DNA of 48,779 nt from DASUPK01 sp963831605 (GCA_963831605.1 CAWHQR010000013.1:1-48779), one strand, 5' to 3'. Shown: positions 25,476 through 34,645, counted from the stretch's first letter. Numbers and translations: made by a program. Notes: generated by a model not told the origin, from the sequence alone.

Positions 25476-25739
25476 CTAGAGGCCGCCGGACCCGCCGGGG
25501 GCGGTGGTGCCGCCCGGAACCGGGGTGCCACCGCTCGGGTTGGTGGTCGTTGAGATCGTCGACTGGGTCGTGCTCTGGACGGTGGTCTGGGGAGCCGTCG
25601 TCGAGATCGATCCCAGGGGCGCCGTCGTCGTCGAATTGTTGTCGTTGCTGTCGTCGCCGAGCACGATGATCAGGCCGACGACGAGTCCGATCACGAGAGC
25701 GACGAGGATTCCGATCGTCCAGCGAGCGCGAGTGTTCAC
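25476..25739 (-). CDS. Small Thr-rich single-pass membrane protein
   Basis: An 87-aa protein from GTG at 25739. A short basic start (VNTRARWTI), one membrane helix (GILVALVIGLVVGLIIVLG) and an outer tail rich in Thr, Ser, Gln and Pro with Gly at the end. No catalytic motif. The start lies 10 bp after the argD stop on the same strand, so it is probably the last gene of the arginine operon transcript, although it has no visible link to arginine. The frame also extends upstream inside argD, but the GTG at the membrane helix is the sensible start. The function is unknown. Confidence 0.6.
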   Translation of the reverse strand: MNTRARWTIGILVALVIGLVVGLIIVLGDDSNDNNSTTTAPLGSISTTAPQTTVQSTTQSTISTTTNPSGGTPVPGGTTAPGGSGGL

Positions 25740-25749
25740 GCCGGCGATC

Positions 25750-26922
25750 CTAGCCGAGGATCCGGCCGAGCTTCTCGAGCGCCTCGTCCACGTCCGCCTC
25801 ATCGATCACGAGCGGGGGCAGAAAGCGCAGGGTCTCCTCACCGATCGGGTTCACGATCAGGCCCTCAGCCAGGAGGCGCGACGCGGCATCCCTTGCCTCG
25901 ATCCCCTCGATGCGCGCACCGATCATCAGGCCGCGTCCCCGAACCTCGGCGACGGCATCAATCCGCTCGAGACCCTCGCGGAGCCGTCCCCCCAGGTCGC
26001 GCACGCGGCGAAGCAGCCCGGGGTCGTCGATCACCTCGAACGCGGCAAGCGAGGCGGCGGCGACCAACGGCCCCCCGGCGAAGGTCGAGCCGTGATCGCC
26101 ACGCTCCAGCACATCGGCAGTGTCAGGAGAGGTGACGCACGCGCCCACCGGCAGGCCCCCTCCGAGCGCCTTCGCCGTGGTCATCACGTCGGGACGGGCA
26201 GGCAACTGTTCGTAGGCCCAGAGCGAGCCGGTCCTCCCCATTCCGGTCTGGATCTCGTCGAAGACCAGTAGAGCGCCCGCCTCGTCGCATGCCTCGCGTG
26301 CCGCGGCGATCATTTCGTCGGAGACGACGTTCACCCCGGTCTCTCCCTGCATCGGCTCGAGCATGACGGCTGCCGTTTGCTCGCCCACGGCGCCGCCGAG
26401 CGCATCCGGGTCGTCGCGCGGCACGGCGCGGAATCCGGGTAGATAAGGCGCGAAGCTCTCGTTGGTCGAGAGCCCGGGGGTGGCGGAGAGAGATCCCATC
26501 GTCCGCCCGTGGAACGCGCCGTCCAACACGACGATCTCTGGATCAGCGATGTCACGCGTGTGCGCGTGCTTGCGGACCAGCTTGATCGCGCACTCGTTCG
26601 CCTCCGTGCCGGAGTTGCAGAGGAACGCCCTGCCGCCGAGACTCGACTCGCAGAGCCGCTGCGCGAGCCGCACGCCGCCCTCGGTCAGGTAAAGGTTGGA
26701 GGTGTGCATGAGGGTGCCGACCTGCTCACGCACCGCCCCGACGACCGCCGGATGACAGTGCCCGACCGAGCAAACCGAGATCCCGGCGAGGAAGTCGAGG
26801 TATTCCTTGCCGTCCGAGTCCCAGACGCGCGTGCCCTCGCCCCGGACCAGCTCGACCGCCGCCCGTGGATAGGTCTGCATGACCCAGCGGGCCTCCAGCT
26901 CCTGGAGCTCGGCGAGGTTCAT
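25750..26922 (-). CDS. argD: Acetylornithine aminotransferase
   Basis: A 390-aa class III PLP aminotransferase. N-terminal LDFLAGISVCSVGHCHPAVV, the cofactor phosphate region NSGTEANECAIKLVRKH, FHGRTMGSLSATPG, the aspartate motif LLVFDEIQTGMGRTG, and the lysine motif TTAKALGGGLPVGA. It converts N-acetylglutamate semialdehyde to N-acetylornithine with glutamate as amino donor, the fourth step of arginine synthesis. Its ATG overlaps the argB stop by 4 bp (ATGA), so it is translationally coupled. The run argC-argJ-argB-argD on one strand supports the assignment over other class III aminotransferases. Confidence 0.95.
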   Translation of the reverse strand: MNLAELQELEARWVMQTYPRAAVELVRGEGTRVWDSDGKEYLDFLAGISVCSVGHCHPAVVGAVREQVGTLMHTSNLYLTEGGVRLAQRLCESSLGGRAFLCNSGTEANECAIKLVRKHAHTRDIADPEIVVLDGAFHGRTMGSLSATPGLSTNESFAPYLPGFRAVPRDDPDALGGAVGEQTAAVMLEPMQGETGVNVVSDEMIAAAREACDEAGALLVFDEIQTGMGRTGSLWAYEQLPARPDVMTTAKALGGGLPVGACVTSPDTADVLERGDHGSTFAGGPLVAAASLAAFEVIDDPGLLRRVRDLGGRLREGLERIDAVAEVRGRGLMIGARIEGIEARDAASRLLAEGLIVNPIGEETLRFLPPLVIDEADVDEALEKLGRILG

Positions 26923-27758
26923 GCGGTGATCTTGGTGCCGATGCCCGCGTCGGTGAACAGCTCGAGCAGCAGGCTGTGTGGCTGACGGCCGTCCACGATG
27001 TGGGTCGCCTCCACCCCGCCCGCGATCGCATCCACGCAGGCCTGAAGCTTGGGGCGCATTCCGCCCTCGATCCCGTCGAGCGCGGCGCGGACCTCGTCGG
27101 CCGTCGCCTGCGAGATGCGGGACTCCGGGTCATCCGGATCGCTCAGCCAGCCATCCACGTCCGTCAGGAAGATCGCCTTGTGGGCCGGCATCGCCGCCGC
27201 GACCTTACCCGCCGCTTCGTCTGCATTGACGTTGTATGAGGCGCCCTCGCGGTCGGTCCCGACAGACGCGATCACCGGGATGTAGTCCTCGGCGATGTGC
27301 TCGATCACGTCGACGTTGACCTTCTCGATCTCGCCGACGAAACCGACGTCAGCGGTCTGCCCCACCGGCCGAACCTCGAACAGCGATCCGTCCTCGCCGC
27401 CCAGGCCGACCGCCGGCTGGCCGTGGCGGCTGAGCCGCGTGAGGATGTCCGAGTTGATCTTGCCGAGCAGCACCATCTTGGCGACCTCGACGGTCTCGGC
27501 GTCGGAGACGCGCAGGCCCTCGACGAACTTGACCTCCATCCCCATCCGCTCCATGTAGTGGGTGATCTCCGGGCCGCCGCCGTGGACGATGATCGGGTTC
27601 ATCCCGACGTACTTGAGGAGGACGACGTCGCGCGCGAAGGCCTCTCGCAGCTCCTCGTCGCGCATCGCGGCGCCGCCGTACTTGATGACGATCGTGCGGC
27701 CATGGAACTCCCGGATGTAGGGAAGCGCCTCGAGGAGGGTCTCTACCGACGAGGTCAC
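26919..27758 (-). CDS. argB: Acetylglutamate kinase
   Basis: A 279-aa amino-acid kinase family protein. IVIKYGGAAM near residues 23-32, IIVHGGGPEI near 56-65, LLGKINSDILTRL, and the ATP-site stretch KAIFLTDVDGWLSDP followed by EGGMRPKLQAC. It phosphorylates N-acetylglutamate and is usually the arginine-feedback-regulated step; the N-terminal helix of arginine-sensitive hexameric forms (MTSSVETLLEALPYIREFHG) is present. The ATG overlaps the argJ stop by 4 bp, and its own stop overlaps argD by 4 bp, so the set is tightly coupled. Confidence 0.96.
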   Translation of the reverse strand: MTSSVETLLEALPYIREFHGRTIVIKYGGAAMRDEELREAFARDVVLLKYVGMNPIIVHGGGPEITHYMERMGMEVKFVEGLRVSDAETVEVAKMVLLGKINSDILTRLSRHGQPAVGLGGEDGSLFEVRPVGQTADVGFVGEIEKVNVDVIEHIAEDYIPVIASVGTDREGASYNVNADEAAGKVAAAMPAHKAIFLTDVDGWLSDPDDPESRISQATADEVRAALDGIEGGMRPKLQACVDAIAGGVEATHIVDGRQPHSLLLELFTDAGIGTKITA

Positions 27759-28921
27759 GTCGTGTACTCCGCGTTGATCCGGATGTAGTCATGGGTCAGG
27801 TCGCTGAAGTAGACGTGGGCGCTCGCCTTGCCGCGGCCCAGGTTGATCGAGAGCTCGGCCTCGGGCAGATCGGCGGCGAGATCCCCGGCCTGGATCCGGT
27901 CGGGCCCGAGCTCCTCGAGCTCCTCTCCCGCGAGCGCCATGCCGGCGGCCTGGGCGATCCGGCCCCAGTTGGAGTCCCGGCCGAAGAGCGCGGTCTTGAC
28001 CAGCGGTGAGTTCGCGATCGCTCGCGCGACCCGCTCGGCCTCATCGACGCTCTTCGCTCCGGTGACCTCGGCGCGTCCCACGCGGGTCGCTCCCTCGCCG
28101 TCCGCGACGATCTCGAGGGCGAGCTGCAGCAGGACGGCCTCGAGCAGCCCCTGCGGCAGGACAGCGTCTGCGGTGCCCGTCGCCTGGAGCAGCACCGTGT
28201 CGTTGGTGCTCATCTGCCCGTCGACGGTGATCCGCTCCATCGAATCGGCGAGGGCAGACCGCAGGACAGCGTCGGGCTCCTTCACCACCGCGTTCGTCTG
28301 TACGAAGCAGAGCATGGTCGCGAAGCCCGGCTCGATCATCCCGGCGCCCTTGGCCTGCGCCGAGACCGTCACCTCCCCCGCCCGGATCGAGCACCTCTTC
28401 GGGCCCTTGTCCGTGGTCATGATCGCCTGCGAGAACTCCTCGCCGCCGGTCGGGGACAGTCCCTGGGCCGCCTCCCGGACACCGGTCGTGACGGCCTGGA
28501 TGTCGAGCGGCACCCCGATCGTGCCCGTCTCCGCGACCGCCACGGAAGCAGGGGTGACGTTGAGCGCCTCGGCCGCGGCGTCTCGCATGGCCAACGCGTC
28601 CCGGTAGCCCTGTTCGCCGGTGGCCGCGTTGGCATTGCCGGAGTTGACCGCAACGGCGCGCAGTGCGCCGGCCTCGCACTCCTGCCTGCAGACCCGGACG
28701 GGTGCGGCGGCGGCCGCGTTCCGCGTCAGGGCCAGGGCGGAGACCACCTCGTCGGCGTCGCAGGCCAGCACGCCGACGTCGGTGGCGCCACCCCCCTTCA
28801 GGCCGCATGCGACCCCCGCCGCCCGAAAACCGGGGGCGAGCTCTGCCGGGTCGAGCTGCTCGAACTCCGGCGGCGGCGTCACCCAGCGCGAGCGGAAGAA
28901 CGTCTGGGTTGCAGAGCTCAT
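27755..28921 (-). CDS. argJ: Bifunctional ornithine acetyltransferase/N-acetylglutamate synthase
   Basis: A 388-aa ArgJ protein. It has the self-cleavage site in AKGAGMIEPGFATMLCFVQT, where the chain is cut before Thr to give alpha and beta subunits with Thr as nucleophile. Other family stretches are GGGATDVGVLACD, AVNSGNANAATG and GRDSNWGRIAQAAGMAL. It moves acetyl from N-acetylornithine to glutamate, making the pathway cyclic, and may also use acetyl-CoA. The start overlaps the argC stop by 4 bp. No separate argA or argE is present in the window, which fits the cyclic route. Confidence 0.95.
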   Translation of the reverse strand: MSSATQTFFRSRWVTPPPEFEQLDPAELAPGFRAAGVACGLKGGGATDVGVLACDADEVVSALALTRNAAAAAPVRVCRQECEAGALRAVAVNSGNANAATGEQGYRDALAMRDAAAEALNVTPASVAVAETGTIGVPLDIQAVTTGVREAAQGLSPTGGEEFSQAIMTTDKGPKRCSIRAGEVTVSAQAKGAGMIEPGFATMLCFVQTNAVVKEPDAVLRSALADSMERITVDGQMSTNDTVLLQATGTADAVLPQGLLEAVLLQLALEIVADGEGATRVGRAEVTGAKSVDEAERVARAIANSPLVKTALFGRDSNWGRIAQAAGMALAGEELEELGPDRIQAGDLAADLPEAELSINLGRGKASAHVYFSDLTHDYIRINAEYTT

Positions 28922-29934
28922 GAGATCCCCTCGCCCTCGGGCAGATCAAGCATCAGGTTGAGGTTCTGAATCGCCTGCGATGCGGCGCCCTTCCAGAGGT
29001 TGTCGATCGAGGCGAATGCGAGGACCCGGCCCGAGGCCTCATTGAGAGCCAGATGGATGCGGCAGACGTTGGTTCCGCGGACGCCGCTCACGCCCGGTGG
29101 CTCGGAGGTCACCTCGATGAAGGGCTCGTCGCCGTAGCGCTCCTCGTAGAGGGAGAGCATCCGGGCGGGGTCGACTGGCTCGGTCGTCCGGACGTAGCAG
29201 CTGACCAGCTCTCCCTGGTCGAAGGGCATCAGGTGCGGGACGAACGTGAGCCCCTCGAATGAACCCGTCGCGCCGTTCCCTCCGGCCAGCTCCGCCAGCT
29301 CCTGCGCGATCTCCGGCGTGTGGCGATGCCCGGCGACCTTGTACGGCTTCGCGTCGTCGGTCTCCTTGACGACGGCCATCTCCTCCTCGGCAGCGCGCCC
29401 GGCACCGGAGACACCCGACTTGGCGTCGATCACCACGTCCTCGATCAGCCCCTCCGCGGCGAGCGGTGCCAGCGCCAGGATGCTGGCCGTCGGGTAGCAG
29501 CCCGGATTGGCGACCAGGTCGGCGCCGGCGATCTGCTCGCGGTGCAGCTCGGTCAGCCCGTAGACGGCCTCCCCCAGCAGCTCGGGCGCTCGGTGCTCTC
29601 CATACCAACGCCCGTAGGTGTCGAGGTCGTGGAGGCGGAAGTCGGCGGAGAGATCGACGACCTTCGTGCCCTGCTCGCGGAGCGCGGAGACGACGGGCGC
29701 CGCGGCGCCGTGCGGATACGCGACGATCGCGGCGTCGACGTCCGCTCCGCTCTCGGTCGCGGGCTCCTCGAGAACCAGATCGACGCCGTACTGCGGATAG
29801 AGCTCGCTCAGCCTCCTGCCCGCGTCGGTCCGCGCGGTGACGCGCACGAGCTCCAGGCTCGGGTGCGTTCGAACGAGCTCGGCCGCCAGCGCCCCCGCGT
29901 ATCCGGATGCTCCTGCCACCAGGACGCTATTCAC
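28918..29934 (-). CDS. argC: N-acetyl-gamma-glutamyl-phosphate reductase
   Basis: A 338-aa protein from GTG at 29934. NADP-binding VAGASGYAGALAAELVRTHP, the catalytic Cys in VANPGCYPTASILALAPL, the sequence SGVSGAGRAAEEEM and the His motif GHRHTPEIAQELA. It reduces acetylglutamyl phosphate to the semialdehyde. The GTG is preferred over the open upstream frame because it sits at the start of the Rossmann strand and GGGGGG lies 7 nt upstream, inside the end of pheT; the two genes overlap by 8 bp. This joins the arginine genes to the pheST transcript. Confidence 0.94.
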   Translation of the reverse strand: MNSVLVAGASGYAGALAAELVRTHPSLELVRVTARTDAGRRLSELYPQYGVDLVLEEPATESGADVDAAIVAYPHGAAAPVVSALREQGTKVVDLSADFRLHDLDTYGRWYGEHRAPELLGEAVYGLTELHREQIAGADLVANPGCYPTASILALAPLAAEGLIEDVVIDAKSGVSGAGRAAEEEMAVVKETDDAKPYKVAGHRHTPEIAQELAELAGGNGATGSFEGLTFVPHLMPFDQGELVSCYVRTTEPVDPARMLSLYEERYGDEPFIEVTSEPPGVSGVRGTNVCRIHLALNEASGRVLAFASIDNLWKGAASQAIQNLNLMLDLPEGEGIS

Positions 29935-32386
29935 GGAGCGACCCCCCGAGATTCTCGACTGCGGTCTCGATGGCGCCTCTGCGCTCCGCGACCTCCTCAT
30001 CGGTCAGCGTCCGATCGGCCGCTCGGAAGGTGAGCCGCAGGGCCAGGCTCTTGCGCCCCTCCCCGACCTGATCGCCTCGGTACAGATCGAAGACCTCAGC
30101 CGAACGCAGCAGATCGCCTCCGCCCTCGAGGACGGCCGAGCGGACCTCCACGGCGGGAACGGATTCGTCGACGATGACCGCCACGTCCTGGTTGACGGCC
30201 GGATAGGTGATCACGTCCTCGTAGGACTCGTCGCCCACCGGCGAGCCGGCGACCAGGGGAGCCAGGTCAACCTCGAATCCGGCGGCGGATTCCAGGTCCC
30301 ACTCGCGGCAGACGAGCGGGTGAAGCTCGCCGATCCAGCCGGCGTCCTCGCCCTCGATCAGAACACGACCGCTTCGCCCCGGGTGCAGGAAGGGCTCCTC
30401 GCCGGGAACGATCTCGATCGCAGCGCCGAGCTGCCGCCCGAGTGCCTCAAGCACCGCCTTGACCGAGTAGAAGTCCGCCGCCACCGCCTCACTGCGCCAG
30501 GAGCCAGGCCTCAGCGGCCCCACCGCAATCGATCCGATTCGCCAGGGCTCGTAGGCCGGCGCCGGCCGCTCGCCGACGAACTTCCCGGCAAGCACGCCGT
30601 CATGGGGCGAGCCGCCCTCACGCAGATAGGCCCGGCCCGACTCGAACAGCGCGATGCGCTCCGCGCCGTGGGCGCGGTTGTAGCTCGCCGCGTCCAGCAG
30701 GGAACCGATCACGGCGGTCCGCTCGACCGAGTGCTCCGCCGAAAGGGGGTTCGAGACGCGGATCGGCTCTGCCCTGACGTCTCCGTCCGGGATCCGAAGC
30801 CGGCCGGGCATCCCGGGGTCGGTCAGGCTGAGGTCGACAACAGCGTCGAAGCCCAGATCCCGCATCGCGTCCTCGGCCCTCCGCCGCAGGCGCTGTTCGC
30901 GAGTCAGCCGTCCCGCCTGGCCGCTGGTCGACGGCAGAGAAGCCGGGAGATTCTCGGCGTAGCCATGGATCCGGCCGACCTCCTCGACCAGGTCGACCTC
31001 GCGCGTCACGTCGTAGTGGCGATGGAAGGGCACGGTCGCCTCCAGGTCGTCCCCGTCGCGGTGGACCTCGAAGTCGAGGCGCTCCAGGTACTCGGCGCAC
31101 AGCTCGGGCGAGATCTCCATGCCGAGGAGCCGCGCAACCCGCTCATGGCGCAGGCTCAGCCGATGCGCCTCAGGGACGTCCGCCGCCTCGTCGATCGTCC
31201 CGGGCACCAGCTTCGCGCCGCAGAGCTCGACCATCAGCCGCGAGGCGATCCGCTGACCGCGCAGCGCAAGCTCTGGGTGAAGCTGCTTCTCGAAGCGGTT
31301 GGACGCGTCGGTGCGCAGGCCGAGCTTCCGGGAGGTGCGCAGGATGTTGACTCCGTTCCAGGTCGCGACCTCGAGCAGCACTCGGGTGGTCGTCTCCGAG
31401 ACCTCGGAGACCTCGCCACCCATGATCCCCGCGATGCCGGAGGGCCCGTTGCGGTCGCAGACGAGCACCGCGTCCTCATCCAAGGTCCGCTCGACCCCGT
31501 CGAGCGTGGTCATCTTCTCCCCCCGCTCCGCCGTGCGAACGGTCAGGGCCCCATCCGGGACCTTGTCGAGGTCGAACGCGTGCAGCGGCTGCGCCGTCAT
31601 CAGCATCACGTAGTTGGTGATGTCCACGACGTTGTTGATCGGCCTCATGCCGGCGCCGATCAGGCGAGCCTTGAGCCAGAGCGGCGATGGGCCGATCTCG
31701 ACCTCGGTGAAGACCCGCGCACTGAACCTCGGACAGAGATCCGGGACCTCGACGGTGACCGAGGCGTAGTCGCCCACCGTGCCCTCGCCGGTGGCTTCGG
31801 CATCCTCGTCCCAGGGCGGCGGCGCGAGCGACTCTCCGGTGATCGCGTGGACCTCCCGGGCGACACCGTAGATTCCGAAGCAGTCGACCCGGTTGGAGGT
31901 GGGCTCAAGCTCGATCACCGGCTCGGACACCGGGATCACCTCGCCGAGCGGAGTTCCCGGCGACCACCCGTTCTCGAGCACCGCGATGCCGGCTGCGTCG
32001 TCGCCGATCTCCAGCTCAGACTCGGAGAGGATCATTCCGTTCGACTCCACGCCGCGCAGCTTCGCCTTGCCGAGCTTGGTGCCGTCCGGCATCACGGCTC
32101 CGGGGAGCGCCACCGGGACTGTCTGCCCCGCAGCCACGTTGGGGGCGCCGCAGACGATCGTCCGCTCGCCGTCGCCCGCGTCCACCTGGCAGACGCTGAG
32201 CTTGTCGGCGTCCGGGTGCTTCTCGACCGAGAGCACCTTGCCGACGACGAAGCCCTCGGGATCCGGCGCGCCGGCCTGCGTGATCCTCTCGACCTCGATC
32301 GAGTGCATCGCGAGCTCGTCCGCCAGCTCCCCGACCGTGAGCTTCGGGTCGCAGTAGGAGCGCAGCCAGGAGTCCGGCGCCCTCAT
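29927..32386 (-). CDS. pheT: Phenylalanyl-tRNA synthetase beta subunit
   Basis: An 819-aa protein of normal bacterial length. The N-terminal tRNA-binding OB domain covers residues about 40-150 (VVGKVLSVEKHPDADKLSVC; TIVCGAPNVAAGQTVPVALP), with B3/B4 editing domains in the middle (GIAGIMGGEVSEV, LRTDASNRFEKQLHP), B5 (RLSLRHERVARLLG), and the C-terminal anticodon-binding ferredoxin-fold domain (TYPAVNQDVAVIVDESVPA). It pairs with PheS as an alpha2-beta2 enzyme charging tRNA-Phe and has the editing site for Tyr-tRNA. The ATG at 32386 overlaps the pheS stop by 4 bp. The frame is open further upstream inside pheS but has no protein character there. Confidence 0.97.
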   Translation of the reverse strand: MRAPDSWLRSYCDPKLTVGELADELAMHSIEVERITQAGAPDPEGFVVGKVLSVEKHPDADKLSVCQVDAGDGERTIVCGAPNVAAGQTVPVALPGAVMPDGTKLGKAKLRGVESNGMILSESELEIGDDAAGIAVLENGWSPGTPLGEVIPVSEPVIELEPTSNRVDCFGIYGVAREVHAITGESLAPPPWDEDAEATGEGTVGDYASVTVEVPDLCPRFSARVFTEVEIGPSPLWLKARLIGAGMRPINNVVDITNYVMLMTAQPLHAFDLDKVPDGALTVRTAERGEKMTTLDGVERTLDEDAVLVCDRNGPSGIAGIMGGEVSEVSETTTRVLLEVATWNGVNILRTSRKLGLRTDASNRFEKQLHPELALRGQRIASRLMVELCGAKLVPGTIDEAADVPEAHRLSLRHERVARLLGMEISPELCAEYLERLDFEVHRDGDDLEATVPFHRHYDVTREVDLVEEVGRIHGYAENLPASLPSTSGQAGRLTREQRLRRRAEDAMRDLGFDAVVDLSLTDPGMPGRLRIPDGDVRAEPIRVSNPLSAEHSVERTAVIGSLLDAASYNRAHGAERIALFESGRAYLREGGSPHDGVLAGKFVGERPAPAYEPWRIGSIAVGPLRPGSWRSEAVAADFYSVKAVLEALGRQLGAAIEIVPGEEPFLHPGRSGRVLIEGEDAGWIGELHPLVCREWDLESAAGFEVDLAPLVAGSPVGDESYEDVITYPAVNQDVAVIVDESVPAVEVRSAVLEGGGDLLRSAEVFDLYRGDQVGEGRKSLALRLTFRAADRTLTDEEVAERRGAIETAVENLGGSLRE

Positions 32387-33501
32387 CTGAACTGCTCCAG
32401 GACGCGGACGTCGTTCTCGAAGAACTTGCGCAGGTCGGGGACGCCGTACTTGAGCATCGCGATGCGCTCGATCCCCATGCCGAACGCGAACCCCTGGATC
32501 TCCTCCGGGTCGTAGCCCGACTCGCGCACGAAGCCGTAGACGTTCGGATCGACCATCCCGGCACCGAGGATCTCGATCCACCCGATCCCCTTGCAGAGCG
32601 GATCGCGAGAGCCGTCGGGCAGCCTGCCGCTGCCGCCGCAGCGGAAGCAGGAGACGTCGACCTCGACGCTGGGCTCCGTGAAGGGGAAGAAGCCGGGCCG
32701 GAAGCGGGTCTCTCGCTCTGGACCGAAGATCGCGCGGGCGAACTCGTCGAGCGTCCCCTTCAGATCAGACAGGGTGATGTCCGTACCGACGGCGAGACCC
32801 TCGACCTGATGGAAGATCGGGCTATGGGTCGCGTCGAATGGATCCGAGCGGTAGCAGCGCCCGGGAACCACGATGAAGATGGGCGGCGGCTGCGACTCCA
32901 TCGAACGCACCTGCATCGGCGAGGTGTGGGTGCGCAGGACGACGTCCTCCGGGCCCGGCGGCAGCTGCTCGCCGTTCGAGGGGATGCGCAGGTCATCCCG
33001 GAGCGTTGAGGGATCGACGTAGAAGGTGTCCTGCGCCATCCGGGCCGGGTGGCCCGGCGGGTGGTTGAGCGCAGTGAAGTTGTAGTAGTCGAGCTCGACC
33101 TCGGGCCCCTCCATCACCCGGTAGCCCAGCCCGACGAAGATGTCCTCGATCTGTCGCTGGGTCCGTATGAGCGGGTTCTGAGCGCCGACGGGCAGACGGG
33201 GAGCGCCCGGCAGGGTGACGTCGATCGCGTCCTCCGCCAACCGCGTTCCCAGCTCGCTCGCGTCCAGCTCCGCGCTCCTCGATTCGAGCAGGGACTCGAG
33301 CTCGACGCGCGCGACGTTCCCCGACTTGCCGACCGGGCCGCGCTCATCCGGTGGCAGGTCCGAGATCCCGCGCAGGATCTGTGTGAGCTCCGCCTTGCGT
33401 CCGAGGTAGCGCACCCTGAGCTCCTCGAGCTCGGAGGTCGTCGAGGCCCCGCCGATCGCCTCGGCGGCCTCCTTCCGGATCTCCTCGATGCGCTCAACCA
33501 T
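32383..33501 (-). CDS. pheS: Phenylalanyl-tRNA synthetase alpha subunit
   Basis: A 372-aa class II synthetase subunit. N-terminal coiled-coil (residues 1-85, with VRYLGRKAELTQILRGI), and the catalytic domain with LIRTQRQIEDIFVGLGYRVMEGPEVE, motif 2 (RCYRSDPFDATHSPIFHQVEG) and motif 3 (GFAFGMGIERIAMLKYGVPDLR). It activates phenylalanine. Its ATG overlaps the end of the upstream TrmH-type gene by 8 bp and its stop overlaps pheT by 4 bp. Between motifs 2 and 3 there is a CFRCGGSGRL...CKGIGW stretch with spaced cysteines as in many bacterial PheS. Confidence 0.97.
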   Translation of the reverse strand: MVERIEEIRKEAAEAIGGASTTSELEELRVRYLGRKAELTQILRGISDLPPDERGPVGKSGNVARVELESLLESRSAELDASELGTRLAEDAIDVTLPGAPRLPVGAQNPLIRTQRQIEDIFVGLGYRVMEGPEVELDYYNFTALNHPPGHPARMAQDTFYVDPSTLRDDLRIPSNGEQLPPGPEDVVLRTHTSPMQVRSMESQPPPIFIVVPGRCYRSDPFDATHSPIFHQVEGLAVGTDITLSDLKGTLDEFARAIFGPERETRFRPGFFPFTEPSVEVDVSCFRCGGSGRLPDGSRDPLCKGIGWIEILGAGMVDPNVYGFVRESGYDPEEIQGFAFGMGIERIAMLKYGVPDLRKFFENDVRVLEQFR

Positions 33502-34195
33502 GATCGGCCTCGGACGCTATCCGCTGCAGCGCAATTGCAGCCGCCGCCGCGACGTTCAGTGACTCGGCGCTCTCACGCACCGGGATGGTCACCCGCACAT
33601 CGCACTGCTCGATGACCTCGCCCGGCAGGCCCTCGCGCTCAGCGCCGAGGCAGAGGGTCGCCACTCCGTCGAGGGCCTCGAGCGGCTCGCCGCCGTGCGC
33701 GACCAGCGCGGCCCGCGCCTTCGGGGACGCCTCGATTCCGCCGCGCACCAGCGGCTCGGCGAAGACGGCTCCCATGCTCGCCCGGACGGCATGCGCCCCA
33801 TAAGGATCGGCGCAGTCGGGTCCCAGGACCACCGATCCACCGATCAGCGCGTTCGCGGTGCGAATCACCGTCCCGACGTTCCCGGGGTCCGAGACGCCGT
33901 GGAGGTAGACGCAGGGCGCCATCGGCTCGTCCGCCCAGACCTCGCGCCACACGCCGATCGCCCGCGTGCCCGAGCCGAGCTTCGAAACCTGGGCGAGCAG
34001 CGCGGGCTCCACCTCGGTGCCGCCGAGCGCTTCGCCTGCGGCGGTCAGCAGCTCGACTGGCTCGGCTCCGGCCTCGCGTGCCGCTGCCAGCAGATCCTCG
34101 CCCTCCGTGATGAAGAGCCCCTCGCGTTCGCGCGTTCGCCGCCGGCCGAGCCGGCGGATGAGCTTCAGCTTCTCGTTCTGTGGGCTGGTGATCAT
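33494..34195 (-). CDS. TrmH/SpoU-family RNA 2'-O-methyltransferase
   Basis: A 233-aa protein. The N-terminal substrate-binding part starts ITSPQNEKLKLIRRLGRRRTRERE, then the SPOUT domain with motif 1 (SDPGNVGTVIRTANAL), DPYGAHAVRASMGAVF, motif 2 (LCLGAEREGLPGEVIEQCD) and motif 3 (VTIPVRESAESLNVAAAAAI). It methylates a ribose 2'-OH in rRNA or tRNA, probably of the RlmB/TsnR type. The gene is often beside pheS in actinobacteria. Its end overlaps pheS by 8 bp. A terminator at 34228-34262 separates it from rplT, so it likely heads the pheST-arg transcript. Confidence 0.9.
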   Translation of the reverse strand: MITSPQNEKLKLIRRLGRRRTREREGLFITEGEDLLAAAREAGAEPVELLTAAGEALGGTEVEPALLAQVSKLGSGTRAIGVWREVWADEPMAPCVYLHGVSDPGNVGTVIRTANALIGGSVVLGPDCADPYGAHAVRASMGAVFAEPLVRGGIEASPKARAALVAHGGEPLEALDGVATLCLGAEREGLPGEVIEQCDVRVTIPVRESAESLNVAAAAAIALQRIASEADHG

Positions 34196-34227
34196 TTGTG
34201 CGGGTGTTGGAAATGAGGCCGAAAACG

Positions 34228-34262
34228 AAAAAGGGCGGCTCCGCCTCGCGGACCGCCCGGGG
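34228..34262 (-). terminator. Rho-independent terminator after rplT
   Basis: On the minus strand, GGGCGGTCCGC, a three-base loop and GCGGAGCCGCCC form a strong stem of about 11 bp followed by TTTTT. It lies 24 bp after the rplT stop and ends the rpmI-rplT transcript before the TrmH-type gene. Confidence 0.9.
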
Positions 34263-34285
34263 AATCCTGCTCTGGCTGCCGTGAG

Positions 34286-34645
34286 CTAGGCGGCGGCAGC
34301 CTCCCGGGCGAGTTCCACAAATCGGCGGAAGCCATCGGGGTCGTTGACGGCGATGTCGGCCAGCATCTTGCGGTTCACGTCGACCTCGGCCCTCTTCAGG
34401 CCGTTCATCAGCTGGGAGTAGCTCATGCCCTCCTGGCGGGCGGCAGCATTGATCCTGGTGATCCAGAGACGCCGGAAGTCGCGCTTGCGGACACGCCGGT
34501 CGCGGTAGGCGTAGGCGTCCGAGCGCATCACCTGCTCGTTCGCGAGGCGGTAGCTCGAGTGTTTGCGCCCGAAGTACCCCTTGGCCCGATCCAGCGTCTT
34601 CTTCTTGCGCCGCTTGCGTGCGACGGCGTTGGTGGCGCGCGGCAT
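34286..34645 (-). CDS. rplT: 50S ribosomal protein L20
   Basis: A 119-aa basic protein that matches L20 end to end: VARKRRKKKTLDRAKGYFG, SSYRLANEQVMRSDAYAYRD, RRLWITRINAAARQEGMSYS, and a C-terminal globular part. It binds 23S rRNA early in large-subunit assembly and can repress the operon in some bacteria. Its ATG overlaps the rpmI stop within TGATG, so it is coupled to L35. A terminator follows. Typical length is 117-119 residues. Confidence 0.98.
   Translation of the reverse strand: MPRATNAVARKRRKKKTLDRAKGYFGRKHSSYRLANEQVMRSDAYAYRDRRVRKRDFRRLWITRINAAARQEGMSYSQLMNGLKRAEVDVNRKMLADIAVNDPDGFRRFVELAREAAAA

Noticed and set aside
29837..32515. An 892-codon open frame antisense to pheT
   Set aside because: pheT matches its family over the full length in the other strand; the antisense frame has His/Asp/Arg-rich shadow composition.
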